Assembly: GCF_000421665.1 (NCBI RefSeq)
Contig: NZ_ATXL01000009.1
Span: 1-56,040, forward strand
Length of the DNA stretch: 56,040 nucleotides
Direction: 5' to 3'
Origin: Bavariicoccus seileri WCC 4188
Lineage (GTDB): Bacteria; Bacillota; Bacilli; Lactobacillales; Aerococcaceae
The stretch's first letter is position 1; each line of letters starts with the position of its first letter. Shown in pieces: positions 38,539 through 49,500 of the stretch. Both the position numbers and the translations under genes were made by a program. The notes under the pieces are model-generated. The model did no database searches and was not told the origin of the DNA. It saw only the letters and a list, made by a program, of their open reading frames with translations.

Positions 38539-38573
38539 AAAATGAGGCCGGCTTTTGCACCGAACCTCATTTT
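38539..38573 (-). terminator. Terminator of ftsH
   Basis: AAAATGAGG ... CCTCATTTT with an inner CGG/CCG pairing, followed on the minus strand by TTAACG. It lies 56 nt past the ftsH stop. Confidence 0.75.
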
Positions 38574-38628
38574 ATGATTGATTCAACTTCTATTACTCTT
38601 TCTGTGCATCTTGTTCTTGCTCATACAA

Positions 38629-40776
38629 CTAGTCATTTGACTCATCATTTGACTGATTTTCTTCATCTATCGCTGTCTCTTTGGATTCAGTGTTATCACT
38701 TGGAGCAGTATCATCAGGTGTTTCCGTTTGATCTACTTCATCACTCGTGGATTCACTATCACCACTTTGTTCTTTTTCGCGACGTTTCTTTTCACGTTCT
38801 TCACGCGCTTTTTTAGCTTCTTCGTAGGTTTGTGCTTTTACTTCATGAGGATATTCTTCATTGTTTTCACGGTCAGTTGGCATCAAGCCGCTTTCAAACA
38901 AGCTCTTGATTGATTTTGCATCGAGTGTTTCATACTCAAGCAACTTGTTAGCAATCAAGTCAAGTTGTTCACGGTGACTTGCTAAAATCGTCCGCGCTTT
39001 TTCTTGGGCTTCATTCATAATGCGACGAATCTCGTTATCGATTTCGTATGCCACTTGATCAGAATACGTCTTGGTTTGTCCATAGTCGCGTCCAACAAAT
39101 ACTTGATGGTTACCTTCATATTGGACAGCTCCCAATTTATCTGTCATCCCATACTCGGTGACCATTGAGCGAACGAGTCCAGTTGCTTGTTCAAAGTCAT
39201 TGCTGGCACCAGTAGTTTGTGTATTAAACACTAACTCTTCAGCAGCACGTCCCCCTAATAGACCGACAACTTGTTCAAACAAATCTTTGCGTGTCATCAA
39301 GAAACGATCTTCTTTCGGCAACATGATAGCATATCCACCTGCACGTCCACGCGGAACGATAGTTACTTTATGGACAATACGTGCATCACTTAATACGAGA
39401 CCACAAATGGTATGACCTGCTTCATGGAAAGCCACCATTCGGCGTTCTGTTTTGCTGATGACACGGTCACGTTTAGCAGGTCCAGCAATGACACGATCTT
39501 CAGCTTCGTCGACATCAAGTGCATCGATTTGTTTTTTATTCATACGAGCTGCTAACAAAGCTGCTTCGTTCAGTAAGTTTTCAAGATCGGCACCAGAGAA
39601 TCCTGGCGTTTGTTGAGCCACAACTTTCAAATCAACATCAGGTGCTAATTTCTTATTACGAGCATGCACTTTAAGAATCGCTTCACGACCCTTGACATCT
39701 GGGCGTCCAACTAATATTTGACGGTCAAAACGACCTGGCCTCAATAGGGCTGGGTCTAATACATCTGAACGGTTTGTCGCAGCAATGACAATAACTCCTT
39801 CATTACCAGAGAACCCATCCATTTCAACCAGTAATTGGTTCAGGGTTTGTTCACGTTCATCGTGACCGCCACCCATACCAGCACCACGTTGACGACCAAC
39901 TGCATCTATTTCATCAATAAAGATGATAGACGGTGCGTTCTTCTTAGCATTTTCAAATAAGTCACGTACACGGCTTGCACCGACACCCACGAACATTTCT
40001 ACGAACTCTGAACCAGAGATCGAGAAAAATGGTACACCAGCTTCACCGGCAACAGCTTTAGCTAGTAAGGTTTTACCAGTACCAGGAGGTCCCTCTAACA
40101 AGACACCAGCTGGAATCCTTGCACCGAGTGCCGTAAATTTACGTGGATCCTTCAAAAATTCGACAACTTCTACTAATTCTTGTTTCTCTTCTTCAGCTCC
40201 GGCTACATCTGAGAATCTAACTTTTATCTTTTCTTTTGAGACATCTTTAGCTTTTGTTTTACCAAAGCTCATTGGGCCCTTTGCCCCTTGACCAGATGAA
40301 CTCATCATAGAATAGATGAAAAATCCGATGATCAGAAAAGGTACAAGATTTAAAATCAAAGTCCACCATAGTCCTGATTGACTTTCTTGTAACGCAATCA
40401 CTTCTGTGTTGCTTTCCTTCGCTAACTCGGTAATTTGACTCAATGTGCCATCGTTGGTCAACACACGTGCTTCAAAGTTTTTGCTCTTTGTAGAACGTGT
40501 ATCAAAAATCGACAGATTATTTGAGGTATCCTCATCAGTTGTACCACTTGGTGCTTTAGGTTCGTCAAACTCACCTGTAACAGTGTAGGCACCCGAATCA
40601 AATTGCAGAGAGAACTTCTCTACCTCGCCCTTTTCTAGGCTTTGCATGAATTCACTACTTGAAATCTCGTTGACTTGATTGCCTAATGACCCTGTAAAGA
40701 GTTGCACTAAATACATGATAGCAAGCAATACCATCAAGAATCCTATGCCATTACGAATAATATTGTTTTTTTTCAT
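38629..40776 (-). CDS. ftsH: ATP-dependent zinc metalloprotease FtsH
   Basis: 715-residue membrane-anchored AAA+ protease. Two transmembrane segments (about 11-30 and 139-157) flank an extracytoplasmic domain. It shows Walker A GPPGTGKT (229-236), the pore motif [13 protein letters not shown] and the zinc site HEAGH (451-455). The tail after about 660 is long and very acidic ([18 protein letters not shown]). ATG 40776 follows AGGGGGTAACA; the upstream start lacks a ribosome site. It is downstream of hpt and tilS. Confidence 0.97.
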   Translation of the reverse strand: MKKNNIIRNGIGFLMVLLAIMYLVQLFTGSLGNQVNEISSSEFMQSLEKGEVEKFSLQFDSGAYTVTGEFDEPKAPSGTTDEDTSNNLSIFDTRSTKSKNFEARVLTNDGTLSQITELAKESNTEVIALQESQSGLWWTLILNLVPFLIIGFFIYSMMSSSGQGAKGPMSFGKTKAKDVSKEKIKVRFSDVAGAEEEKQELVEVVEFLKDPRKFTALGARIPAGVLLEGPPGTGKTLLAKAVAGEAGVPFFSISGSEFVEMFVGVGASRVRDLFENAKKNAPSIIFIDEIDAVGRQRGAGMGGGHDEREQTLNQLLVEMDGFSGNEGVIVIAATNRSDVLDPALLRPGRFDRQILVGRPDVKGREAILKVHARNKKLAPDVDLKVVAQQTPGFSGADLENLLNEAALLAARMNKKQIDALDVDEAEDRVIAGPAKRDRVISKTERRMVAFHEAGHTICGLVLSDARIVHKVTIVPRGRAGGYAIMLPKEDRFLMTRKDLFEQVVGLLGGRAAEELVFNTQTTGASNDFEQATGLVRSMVTEYGMTDKLGAVQYEGNHQVFVGRDYGQTKTYSDQVAYEIDNEIRRIMNEAQEKARTILASHREQLDLIANKLLEYETLDAKSIKSLFESGLMPTDRENNEEYPHEVKAQTYEEAKKAREEREKKRREKEQSGDSESTSDEVDQTETPDDTAPSDNTESKETAIDEENQSNDESND

Positions 40777-41057
40777 TGTTACCCCCTGGAACTTTATCAA
40801 TTTACCTATTACTGATTAACTCCTAATCAGTCATTTGTTAGGTAGTTGGGTGCATCATCATCTACTAATTATGGTTTGCGTGCTTCGATCAACTAGTAAC
40901 TATCGAGAATTGACTGATAGCATTATTATCTATCGAATGATAACGAAAGCTCATACTATGATCAGCAAAGAGAAAAAATGCACTTACGCAACCCTTATCA
41001 TAACATACTTGATGATTTTTAAACTATAAATTTGCTTTAATTTGCGAGCAAATCAGC

Positions 41058-41600
41058 TTAATCTTGATAGACTTCCTCTTTTAAAACACCAATGTAGGGT
41101 AAATTGCGATATTTTTGCTTGAAATCCAAACCATAGCCCACAACAAACTCATTGGGAACTTTAAGTCCAACATAGTCAGCCTCTAATCCAAATTCGCGAC
41201 GTTCAGGTTTATCCAACAATGTCACGATTTTAACAGACTTAGCATTTCGGTGATTCATTAGGGCCACTAAATGATGTAAGGTGCGGCCTGTATCGATGAT
41301 ATCCTCAACGATAATCACGTCACGACCAGATACGGATTGATCCAGATCCTTCACTATCTTGACCTCACCAGAAGACTCAAATGAATCACCATATGAGTCA
41401 ACATCCATGAAATCGATATCTAGCTTAACATCCATAAAGCGAACGAGATCTGTCATGAAAAACGCTGCTCCTTTTAAAATACAGATAGCTAGTGGTTCTT
41501 TATCCTTATAATCTACCGTCAGCTGTTCCCCTAGATGTTTAATTTGTTCCTTTATCTGATCTTCTGTTACTAGTACTTTCTTAATATCTTCTGCTAGCAT
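41058..41600 (-). CDS. hpt: Hypoxanthine phosphoribosyltransferase
   Basis: 180 residues, the usual length. The PRPP-binding motif [14 protein letters not shown] and the [14 protein letters not shown] loop are clear. It salvages hypoxanthine and guanine to IMP and GMP. It lies between tilS and ftsH, the classical tilS-hpt-ftsH order. The 281-nt gap between its stop and the ftsH start (40777-41057) holds the ftsH promoter region and no gene. Confidence 0.96.
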   Translation of the reverse strand: MLAEDIKKVLVTEDQIKEQIKHLGEQLTVDYKDKEPLAICILKGAAFFMTDLVRFMDVKLDIDFMDVDSYGDSFESSGEVKIVKDLDQSVSGRDVIIVEDIIDTGRTLHHLVALMNHRNAKSVKIVTLLDKPERREFGLEADYVGLKVPNEFVVGYGLDFKQKYRNLPYIGVLKEEVYQD

Positions 41601-41736
41601 GCCAATACCCCTTTGTTATTATGATTGTTAGATGTAATGCTATAATACGATTATTTGCCTAACTTGTGACTGTTAACTTTCTATTTAAGGGCACGCCCTT
41701 AATCCAACTTATCCTTTAGTTAACCTCATTTGATTT

Positions 41737-43302
41737 TTAGTGACTAGCTTCATTCTCTGAACTCTCTGTTTTGACGAGACTGATAGCAATATAGTCACGC
41801 TCACCAAGTGTGGGATCGACGGTATTAAGATGATCCAAAATACCGATAACGTTTGCGTCACTGTCGACCACTAGCCATGCTTCGTCTCTTACCTCATTTG
41901 ATATTTTATGGTTGATAAACCAGCGATTGACTTTTTGATGAAAGCTTTTCTTAGCTTGAAAGAAGAGTTGGTCTCCTGGCTTACGATGACGAACAGTAAG
42001 TGGCCAGTTAATCAAATCATTCGGATAAATCAATTGTGTTTCAATCATACCTTTAGTTGTCCGTGAATTCAACGATAGTCGCGTGATTTTTACACTAAGA
42101 TTCCCTGTTAGGTTATAGCTTCCAAAAGACTGACAATCTACTCTTGCAAACCCTTCTTGTTGAGCAGCAATATCGAAACTTTTAGTAGCAGTTTGTTGCC
42201 GTTTTAGCTCCTTTTCAATAGCGTTACCACTCACTTTACTACTAGTCACTTTACTATTAAGGTTACCAGTAGAGTTACCAGTAGACTTGCTACACGGTAA
42301 TAACTCAAAAACGACGATCTCGTACCTTTTAATGACTTGCCAGCGTCCATTAAGAGAAAGGGTTCCTTGCGCAGTCGTTTTGCTCCTAATCAACTGGCTG
42401 ATAGCCTGAGTCTGCTTTCGGGAAAGATCTATCCCATAACGGGTCTGCGCTTCATCAGCCAACGCTTGCCAAAACAAACGTTCTTCATAAACTGATAACT
42501 CAGTAATGACATTCGTATCAATCTCGATTGCCCTTGCTCCAGTTTCTTTCTGTTCAACAGAAATAGGATGAAATAGGCAACTTTTTTGGATAATATTCGC
42601 CATTATCGGTCGTACGATTTGCTCGGCTGCTTCAATGTCCCCCATTACCGTCGTAACAGACTGCGGCGCTTGTTGAAAGCGTTCTGTTATCACTGGCAGT
42701 AGGCTGTTTCTAACCCAGTTACGTGCATAAATTATGTCATTATTGGTTTCATCTTCCCAAATCGGCAAATGTTGTTGCTTTGCATACTCTTCTAACTGTT
42801 TTTTGGGGATGTCACGAAAGGGTCTGATGATTGGCACTCCCAGATCTATGCTCATGTGCGGCATACCGCTCAACCCTTTTAAAGAACTTTTCCGAAACAG
42901 TTTGAGGAAAAACGTCTCCACTTGGTCATCCAAGTGGTGAGCAGTCACTAAAGCAGCATGCTTTTCCTTTGCGATTTGCGTCAAAAATTCATACCGTGCC
43001 TCTCGGGCGCCTTGCTCACCAGGACTTGGTGTCTCCCACTCTCCAACGATCACCTGCTGACCTCTTTCCTGCCAGTACGCCACAATTTCATTAGCTTGCT
43101 TCGTACTTGTCGGTCTGAGGTGATGATCAAAATGAGCCAGTATAATAGTTTGTGGTAACGAGAGCGAGAATAGAAAATCCGCCAAAGTCATGGAATCTAC
43201 CCCTCCAGATAATGCCACGACTAGCACTTCTTCTTTCAGATCTAATAAAGCATCTCTATTGACCTTCTGCTGCAACCCTTCTTTGTTGTTTCTAACGACC
43301 AC
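41737..43302 (-). CDS. tilS: tRNA(Ile)-lysidine synthase
   Basis: 521 residues. It adds lysine to C34 of the AUA-reading tRNA-Ile. The PP-loop SGGVDS is at 32-37, followed by HFDHHLRP and TAHHLDDQVETFF; the C-terminal domain has VRHRKPGDQLFF. A Ser/Thr-rich stretch near residues 335-375 is encoded by short direct repeats and looks like a recent insertion. The start is GTG 43302 after GAGGAGGGATGATCA. It is followed by hpt and ftsH. Confidence 0.95.
   Translation of the reverse strand: MVVRNNKEGLQQKVNRDALLDLKEEVLVVALSGGVDSMTLADFLFSLSLPQTIILAHFDHHLRPTSTKQANEIVAYWQERGQQVIVGEWETPSPGEQGAREARYEFLTQIAKEKHAALVTAHHLDDQVETFFLKLFRKSSLKGLSGMPHMSIDLGVPIIRPFRDIPKKQLEEYAKQQHLPIWEDETNNDIIYARNWVRNSLLPVITERFQQAPQSVTTVMGDIEAAEQIVRPIMANIIQKSCLFHPISVEQKETGARAIEIDTNVITELSVYEERLFWQALADEAQTRYGIDLSRKQTQAISQLIRSKTTAQGTLSLNGRWQVIKRYEIVVFELLPCSKSTGNSTGNLNSKVTSSKVSGNAIEKELKRQQTATKSFDIAAQQEGFARVDCQSFGSYNLTGNLSVKITRLSLNSRTTKGMIETQLIYPNDLINWPLTVRHRKPGDQLFFQAKKSFHQKVNRWFINHKISNEVRDEAWLVVDSDANVIGILDHLNTVDPTLGERDYIAISLVKTESSENEASH
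42231..42285. repeat. Direct repeats inside tilS
   Basis: GTTACCAGTAGA occurs twice back to back (42262-42273, 42274-42285), and TCACTTTACTA twice at a 15-bp period (42231-42241, 42246-42256). Both keep the tilS frame. Confidence 0.85.
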
Positions 43303-43360
43303 TGATCATCCCTCCTCTTTTTCAAATTCCGACAGTTCAAAATCCTAAACAATTTCTATA

Positions 43361-43425
43361 CCTACATAGATTTAAAACATAAATAGATTTAAAACATAAT
43401 AGGTTTAAAACATAGATAGGTTTAA
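43361..43425. repeat. 16-17 bp tandem repeat upstream of tilS
   Basis: CCTACATAGATTTAA, AACATAAATAGATTTAA, AACATAATAGGTTTAA and AACATAGATAGGTTTAA are contiguous, between the yabR terminator and tilS. Confidence 0.8.
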
Positions 43426-43430
43426 ACTCA

Positions 43431-43469
43431 AAAACGAGAATAAGACGATTACCGTCCTATCCCCGTTTT
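43431..43469 (-). terminator. Terminator downstream of yabR
   Basis: 17-nt arms AAAACGAGAATAAGACG and CGTCCTATCCCCGTTTT pair fully on the minus-strand RNA when G-U pairs are allowed, followed by TTTTTGAG. It separates divIC-yabR from tilS. Confidence 0.8.
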
Positions 43470-43537
43470 AATTGTTTCTAATCTTTCTTAAACACACTAG
43501 ATGTCCCCATCAAAACGATTTAGAGTGGCAACAACTG

Positions 43538-43969
43538 TTAGTTTCGACGACCGCCACGTCCACCGCGTTTTCCTTCGGTGTTCTTTTTCAAAGAAGACAA
43601 TCGTTCGTCGCTGTCTTTTAAGAAGTCGCTCATCAATGAGTCAAAGTCTTTGCCCTTACCACTTGTCGGGGTATTGCTTTTCTTTGTAAATGATGGTTTA
43701 TGAAAACTTTTCCTAGGTTCTTTTGGTTGAGTATTGGTAACCGCTTTACGAATCGATAAACTGATTTTACCATCATCTGCAATTTTCAATACTTTGACTG
43801 TTACTGTATCACCAACGCTTAACACATCATGGATATCTTTGACGAACGAATCAGATACTTCGCTGATATGAACTAATCCCGAAGTCCCCTTTTCGAGCTC
43901 GACAAAGGCACCAAATTTGGTAAGACCGGTTATTTTCCCTGTTACAATTTGACCCACTTCAATTGACAT
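43538..43969 (-). CDS. yabR: S1-domain RNA-binding protein, YabR-like
   Basis: 143 residues. One S1 domain fills the first half: MSIEVGQIVTGKITGLTKFGAFVELE, GLVHISEVSDSFV, KVLKIADDGKISLSIR. The rest is a basic, disordered tail ending KRGGRGGRRN, likely RNA-binding. ATG 43969 is preceded by AAGGAGGAACGC at a longish 12 nt. It lies directly after divIC in the conserved rqcP-divIC-yabR-tilS order. Confidence 0.92.
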   Translation of the reverse strand: MSIEVGQIVTGKITGLTKFGAFVELEKGTSGLVHISEVSDSFVKDIHDVLSVGDTVTVKVLKIADDGKISLSIRKAVTNTQPKEPRKSFHKPSFTKKSNTPTSGKGKDFDSLMSDFLKDSDERLSSLKKNTEGKRGGRGGRRN

Positions 43970-44030
43970 ATAAAAAGCGTTCCTCCTTAATAAAATCAAC
44001 TATCCCGCTTTATTTAGATCGTTGATCTTT

Positions 44031-44402
44031 TTACTCTTTATTAGTGCTTGTGTCCTTAGCGTCTGGTAATTGGAAGATCAACTCATTTGGTTCACTGAAA
44101 AAATATTTCTTCCGAGCGATTTTCAGAACATACTCGTCATTTTTCAACTGAGAAACCTCTTTATCTAATGAATCATTTTCTGTCGTCAACGTTTCTATCT
44201 CATCTGTTTGAGTCGACATATCGCGTTGAAGTGTCAATGATTCGTGATAGTTGCCCACTATATGAAAAATCATCACTGCCAACCATAAAAGCATGATCAC
44301 TATAATAAACTTTGTGCCATACGAAAGACGGTATTTGACTATCCGAGAACTAGTCGCATCATTTGACTTAAACTTTGTGATGTTTTCAGTTTTTCTAGCC
44401 AT
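44031..44402 (-). CDS. divIC: Septum formation initiator DivIC
   Basis: 123 residues. A basic cytoplasmic head, one membrane segment (about 31-52, KFIIVIMLLWLAVMIFHIVG), then an extracellular coiled coil (DEIETLTTENDSLDKEVSQLKND) and the family end EYVLKIARKKYFFSEPNELIF. It works with FtsL and DivIB at the division septum. It sits between rqcP and yabR. Confidence 0.94.
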   Translation of the reverse strand: MARKTENITKFKSNDATSSRIVKYRLSYGTKFIIVIMLLWLAVMIFHIVGNYHESLTLQRDMSTQTDEIETLTTENDSLDKEVSQLKNDEYVLKIARKKYFFSEPNELIFQLPDAKDTSTNKE

Positions 44403-44480
44403 AAAATCCCCTCATTTCATATTGGTATCTACTGTGAATTATAGCAATAATCAAATTGAAATGTCTATCTTATTTCATAA

Positions 44481-44750
44481 TTAATTGCTATCACTTGGTT
44501 TATTCTCTTGACTAATGATGTCATAGAGTTGTTCTGCCTCATCTTTTTTAGTCGTTTCTCTAATATCATTCACCTTAACCGTCATCGTTTGGTTACCAAA
44601 GCGAATCGTAATTTTATCGCCTGGCGTAACCTTTGTTCCTGCTTTAGCGACCTGATCATTGACGCTCACACGACCTTGATCAACAACTTCCTTAGCGACG
44701 GTTCGCCTTTTTATGATACGACTGACCTTTAAAAACTTATCTATTCTCAT
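44481..44750 (-). CDS. rqcP: S4-domain protein RqcP (YabO-like)
   Basis: 89 residues. The S4 RNA-binding fold is complete: MRIDKFLKVSRIIKRRTVAKEVVDQGRVSVND, with GTKVTPGDKITIRF after it. RqcP holds the peptidyl-tRNA during alanine tailing in ribosome quality control. It is the first of rqcP-divIC-yabR. Confidence 0.93.
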   Translation of the reverse strand: MRIDKFLKVSRIIKRRTVAKEVVDQGRVSVNDQVAKAGTKVTPGDKITIRFGNQTMTVKVNDIRETTKKDEAEQLYDIISQENKPSDSN

Positions 44751-44938
44751 TTACTTGACTCTCCCTTATTCATACTAACCGATCAACACCTATTGGCACT
44801 ATCACCTATTAGCTATTAGCTCTGTCATCTATTATCATTATATTATAAATAACGTTCTGTGACACTAACCATGCTATTCCGTCATATATTCTGACCCTGG
44901 CTACTATTGCTCCGTTATCGCTCAGTGCTATTTTCTGA

Positions 44939-46564
44939 CTAAAAGAGCTGATAAATCTTCGAACCGAATGGAATCAATTCCCATTCAAATTGGCTTAACC
45001 ATCTTGTTTTTGCAAGCAAAACCAGACCTATGCTCGCCCCAATTATGGCTTGTAACAATAGCACGCTGGCAGCAATAAATCGTGATTCTCCGATACCAAG
45101 TACGTTGAATACGTAGGGTATAGCTAAAGAACCCAGACTCATAGCCACTATAATGACGCCAAACCATAAGAGATTTCTTAGCTTTAGGGGCTTGGCTAGC
45201 GTTTTGAGTACAGGAATCAACACACTTATTGCAACAACTGAAACCACTAGAGTTGTTCCAATCGAACTGCCTAAAATTCCATATCGAGCTGTTAAAACAC
45301 GATTTGTTGCTAGTTTCAGTAACAATCCTACAGACAAGGCCAGCATGGCAGGTCTAAATTGTTTCTTCCCTTGTTGGATAGCCTGACACGCAATCAAAAT
45401 ACCATATGGTAGCATCAGCAAAGCAAACCATCTCAGTTCAGTCGTTCCAGAGCGATCCTTGAACAGAAACTGATTCAATGCTGGCATCACTATAATGATT
45501 CCCACCGTAATAAACGTTGAGAAAATACCACAAACTTTTAAGAGAGATAAACTAATTTCATTAAAGCGATCGGTATCTCGTTCGACAAACCATTTTCTTA
45601 ATAATGGCATATACGCAGTTGTGATACTTGTTGCAAATACGACCCCTGCTTGGACGATAGGTTGGCCTCGATCATAATATCCTTTCACAACTTTGGCGCT
45701 TGTGGCACTCATTCCATTGTCAAGTAACCCTTTATAAACAGTGAATGCATCTACTAATTGCAATAACACGAGAAAAGCCGCTAATAAAAGGTAGACAGAC
45801 CCTTCATGGTAAAATCGTTTGACCAACGACCCTATGGTATGCCACTTGTTGTGTTCTCTCTCATTTGGTGAGGAACTGCTTTGTCTAGTCGTTTTATTTT
45901 GCCACTTCGGCTTAACACGTCTCAAATTAACGATGTTTCTCAGATCGACTCTGTCCAGATAGAAAACAAGCAAAACACCTAAAGCGACTAGGGCAGCTAG
46001 CCACGAACTGTTCATTAGAACACCAATGATATGATAGAGATCGCCAGTGATTGAAGTTGCAACGATCAAAATGATACTCACTCTAGCAAGTTGTTCCATT
46101 AATTGAGACCACGCTGTAGGTCTTAAATCAAAGTTAGCCTGAGATACTCCTCGTAAAATCACCAGACTTGGGATGAGAAGGAAAAACCAGCTCACAGACC
46201 GAATAATCGGTTGCAACAACTCATCTCCCATCCCCTGGGCAATAAAGTCGGCGCCCACATAAAGGCTCAAAAAGCCAAAAACACCCAGTATGCTAAACAA
46301 TAGATAGGCTGACTTAATGACGCTTATCTTTTGCTCATCATCTTCCTGCTCTACTATAACTGATGCTAAAAAAACAGGTAGGCTAGTCAATGCCATTATT
46401 TGAGCAACTCCATAAATAGGGTAGATTTGTTGATAAATATAGAAGCCCTTATCACCCACACTATTTTGCAATGGAATTCGATAGATAGCACTCAAGACTT
46501 TAACGACAAACGAAATAATCGTGAGTGTCATCGCACCCTGGGTCAGATCATTCTTTTTCTTCAT
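44939..46564 (-). CDS. Polysaccharide biosynthesis/MurJ-type flippase (YabM/SpoVB-like)
   Basis: 541-residue protein of the MATE-like MOP flippase superfamily with about fourteen membrane segments. It begins MKKKNDLTQGAMTLTIISFVVKVLSAIYRIPLQN, which is typical of Firmicute YabM/SpoVB proteins, and has a polar loop (NKTTRQSSSSPNERE) around residue 230. It likely flips lipid-linked cell-wall precursors. ATG 46564 lies inside the end of mfd (17-nt overlap) behind GGTGAGAG. Confidence 0.9.
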   Translation of the reverse strand: MKKKNDLTQGAMTLTIISFVVKVLSAIYRIPLQNSVGDKGFYIYQQIYPIYGVAQIMALTSLPVFLASVIVEQEDDEQKISVIKSAYLLFSILGVFGFLSLYVGADFIAQGMGDELLQPIIRSVSWFFLLIPSLVILRGVSQANFDLRPTAWSQLMEQLARVSIILIVATSITGDLYHIIGVLMNSSWLAALVALGVLLVFYLDRVDLRNIVNLRRVKPKWQNKTTRQSSSSPNEREHNKWHTIGSLVKRFYHEGSVYLLLAAFLVLLQLVDAFTVYKGLLDNGMSATSAKVVKGYYDRGQPIVQAGVVFATSITTAYMPLLRKWFVERDTDRFNEISLSLLKVCGIFSTFITVGIIIVMPALNQFLFKDRSGTTELRWFALLMLPYGILIACQAIQQGKKQFRPAMLALSVGLLLKLATNRVLTARYGILGSSIGTTLVVSVVAISVLIPVLKTLAKPLKLRNLLWFGVIIVAMSLGSLAIPYVFNVLGIGESRFIAASVLLLQAIIGASIGLVLLAKTRWLSQFEWELIPFGSKIYQLF

Positions 46565-49500
46565 CGCTCTCACCACTTATAACAGACGCTGTTTCCTTTA
46601 AAAAAAGTTTGAGTTGCGTTAATAACTGATCAGGATAGAGTTTCTTTGGGTTAAATAAAATAATGAGTTTTTGCCCATCTTGGGTTACTTGTGCTTTCAT
46701 TGTCGTAGCATTGAGACATTCAAATAGCTTCATACCGCCAACTTTTTGGCTTGCTTGATCAGTAAAAACAAGTCTAACGGTATCTGTTTGTTGCTTGATC
46801 TCAGTGATGCCACTCAAGATTGCCAAATATCTGATCAAGCCAATTTCCACTAAATTAGCCACAGCATCAGGAAACTCACCAAATCGATCGATCAAATCAT
46901 CTTGTATCTCACGGTAATCACCTTCGGAAGCAATTTGTCTGATTCGTTTATAGAACTCTACCTTTTGGTGCTCATCTGCTAAATACTCATCTGGCAAGTA
47001 CGCCTCCACCGAAAGGTCAATCTCGATATTTGCCAACGAATAGTCCGTTTTAACTTCTCCTTTACGTTTAGCGACTGCCTCATTTAGCATTTGAGTATAC
47101 AAATCGTACCCGACTGAGTCGATAAATCCATGCTGTTGTTTTCCTAGCAGATTTCCTGCTCCACGAATAGCAAGATCTCGCATTGCAATTTTGAATCCTG
47201 AGCCGAGGTCTGTAAATTCTCGCATCGTTTGTAGTCTTTGCTCTCCAACCTCGGTAAGTGACTTATTAGGATTATACATCAGGTAGCTATAGGCTAAGCG
47301 GTTTGTCCGGCCGACACGTCCTCTCAACTGATAGAGTTGTGATAAACCAAAGCGGTCAGCTTGCTCAATAAACAAGGTGTTGACATTTGGCATGTCAACG
47401 CCCGTCTCAATAATAGTGGTTGTCACGATGGCATCCAAACGGCGTTCTAAGAAAGCCATCAACACATCTTCTAGTTCATGCTCTCCCATTTGACCATGGG
47501 CAATCCCAACATTAGCAGTAGGAACCAATTGTCTGATCATTTCAGCTTTTTGATGGATCGTCTCTACCCGATTTGAAAGATAGAAGACCTGTCCCCCACG
47601 AGCCATTTCACGCTCAATGCCATCTCTAATAACAATGGGATTTTGAGCCATTACATAGGTTTGGATTGGATAACGATTCGCTGGTGGCGTTTCAATCACT
47701 GAGAGATCACGCACACCAAGCATTGACATATGTAAAGTCCGCGGGATAGGTGTAGCTGTCAACGTCAATACATCTACTTGCGACCGTAATGATTTTAACC
47801 GTTCTTTATGTTTCACCCCAAACCGCTGTTCTTCATCAACGACTAATAGTCCAAGATCAAGAAATGACACATCCTTACTCAATAGCCGGTGTGTCCCAAT
47901 CACAATATCGATGCTTCCTTTTCTTAGGCCTTCAATTGTTTCTTTTTGTTGAGCCTTGGTCCTGAACCGACTCAACAGTCCAATTTCAAATGGATAATCT
48001 CTGAAGCGGTCTGTAAATGTTTCAAAGTGTTGCTCCGCTAAAATCGTAGTTGGTACTAAGATAGCAGCTTGTTTACCGTCCATCAGACATTTGAAGATTG
48101 CCCGCATTGCAACCTCTGTTTTCCCGTAGCCAACATCACCGACTAATAAACGATCCATTGGCTGTTCCTTTTCCATATCAGCTTTGATCTCTCTAATACT
48201 TCTTAACTGGTCTTCTGTCTCTTGATAACCAAAAGCATTTTCAAAGTCTTGTTGCTCAGGTGTGTCTGGACTAAAGGCAAAACCCTTCTCAGCCTGTCTT
48301 TTGGCGTAGAGGTCAATCAAATCATCAGCAATATCTTCAATTTTTGCAGCAACTTTTGCTTTAGTTTTAGCCCAATCAGTGCCACCTAATTTGTTGATTT
48401 TAGGCACCTTCGCTTCTGAGGAAACGTATTTTTGAACAAGATTTAATTGATCAACCGGAACGAAAAGATTGCCCCCGTCCTTATAATTTATTGCTACATA
48501 CTGTTTATGAATGCCACTTATTTCAAGTGTCTTAATTCCTTTATAGACCCCAATACCATGATTGACATGCACCACATAGTCGCCTTTTTTTAGCTCATTA
48601 TAGCTTTTTAATCGTTCGGCGTTAGGAAGATTTTGGGATTGTTTTCGCCTCCGAGTCAACTTATTGAATAATTCTTTTTCTGTAATAACAGCCAATCGGT
48701 CAGACGGAAGCTCAAACCCACTACTTAATGGTTCAGCTACAATCTGCAATTGTCCCGTCGCAATCTCGCTTTTATCTGAATAAGCATAATCGATTGAAAA
48801 GCCATTTAGTGTTTGTTCTAATTTCTTTTGTTGCGTCTTGTCAGGAACACAGATGATCACGGTTGTTTCCCGTGCTGTCCATCGCTCTACTTCTTGTTTC
48901 AAGAGTGGCATTTGTGAGAAGAAAGGTGTCATTGGTCGATACTGAATATTTTCTATAGCGTCAAATTTAAGCCGTCCAAGACCTCTTTGGATAGCTGAAA
49001 TAAAGGTTTGAGGATTAGGCAAGTCTAATAATGCTTGCTTACCATTAACGGTAAAACGCTGATTAGATAATACTTCTCCTAATACGACTTGTTCACTAAT
49101 CCAAAGTGCGGCTTCTTCTTCATATCTCGCAATCGACTCATTGATACGGGCATAATCCTCTACAATCACTACGTTGGAACGATCAAAGTAAGCAGTTACG
49201 GGAACCAAGTGTTTGTAAAAATACTCAATATAGTAACGCGCATTGAGTGGCAGTTCACCTTGCGATAGCTGGTCAATAATAGCCTCAAAATGATCTGTTT
49301 GAGTAGTACGGACTTCTTCATCTTTGATCTTGCCAACACTACTCTTGAGATCCTTTTGTAAGGCAGTTGCGACAGCTTCAAATTGGTCTTTTGGGTATAG
49401 CCATTCATCAGCCGGCCAAATTGTTATGTCATCAATATTCTCACGTGATTGTTGGGTGTCTGCATCGAACAATCTAATTGAGTCGATCTCGGTATCAAAA

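Noticed and set aside
40835-41029. 64-codon ORF upstream of ftsH
   Set aside because: There is no ribosome site or family resemblance; it lies in the presumed ftsH promoter region.
41685-41702. Terminator after tilS (TTAAGGGC/GCCCTTAA)
   Set aside because: The stem is short with almost no loop and no T run on the minus strand; it may just be a chance palindrome.
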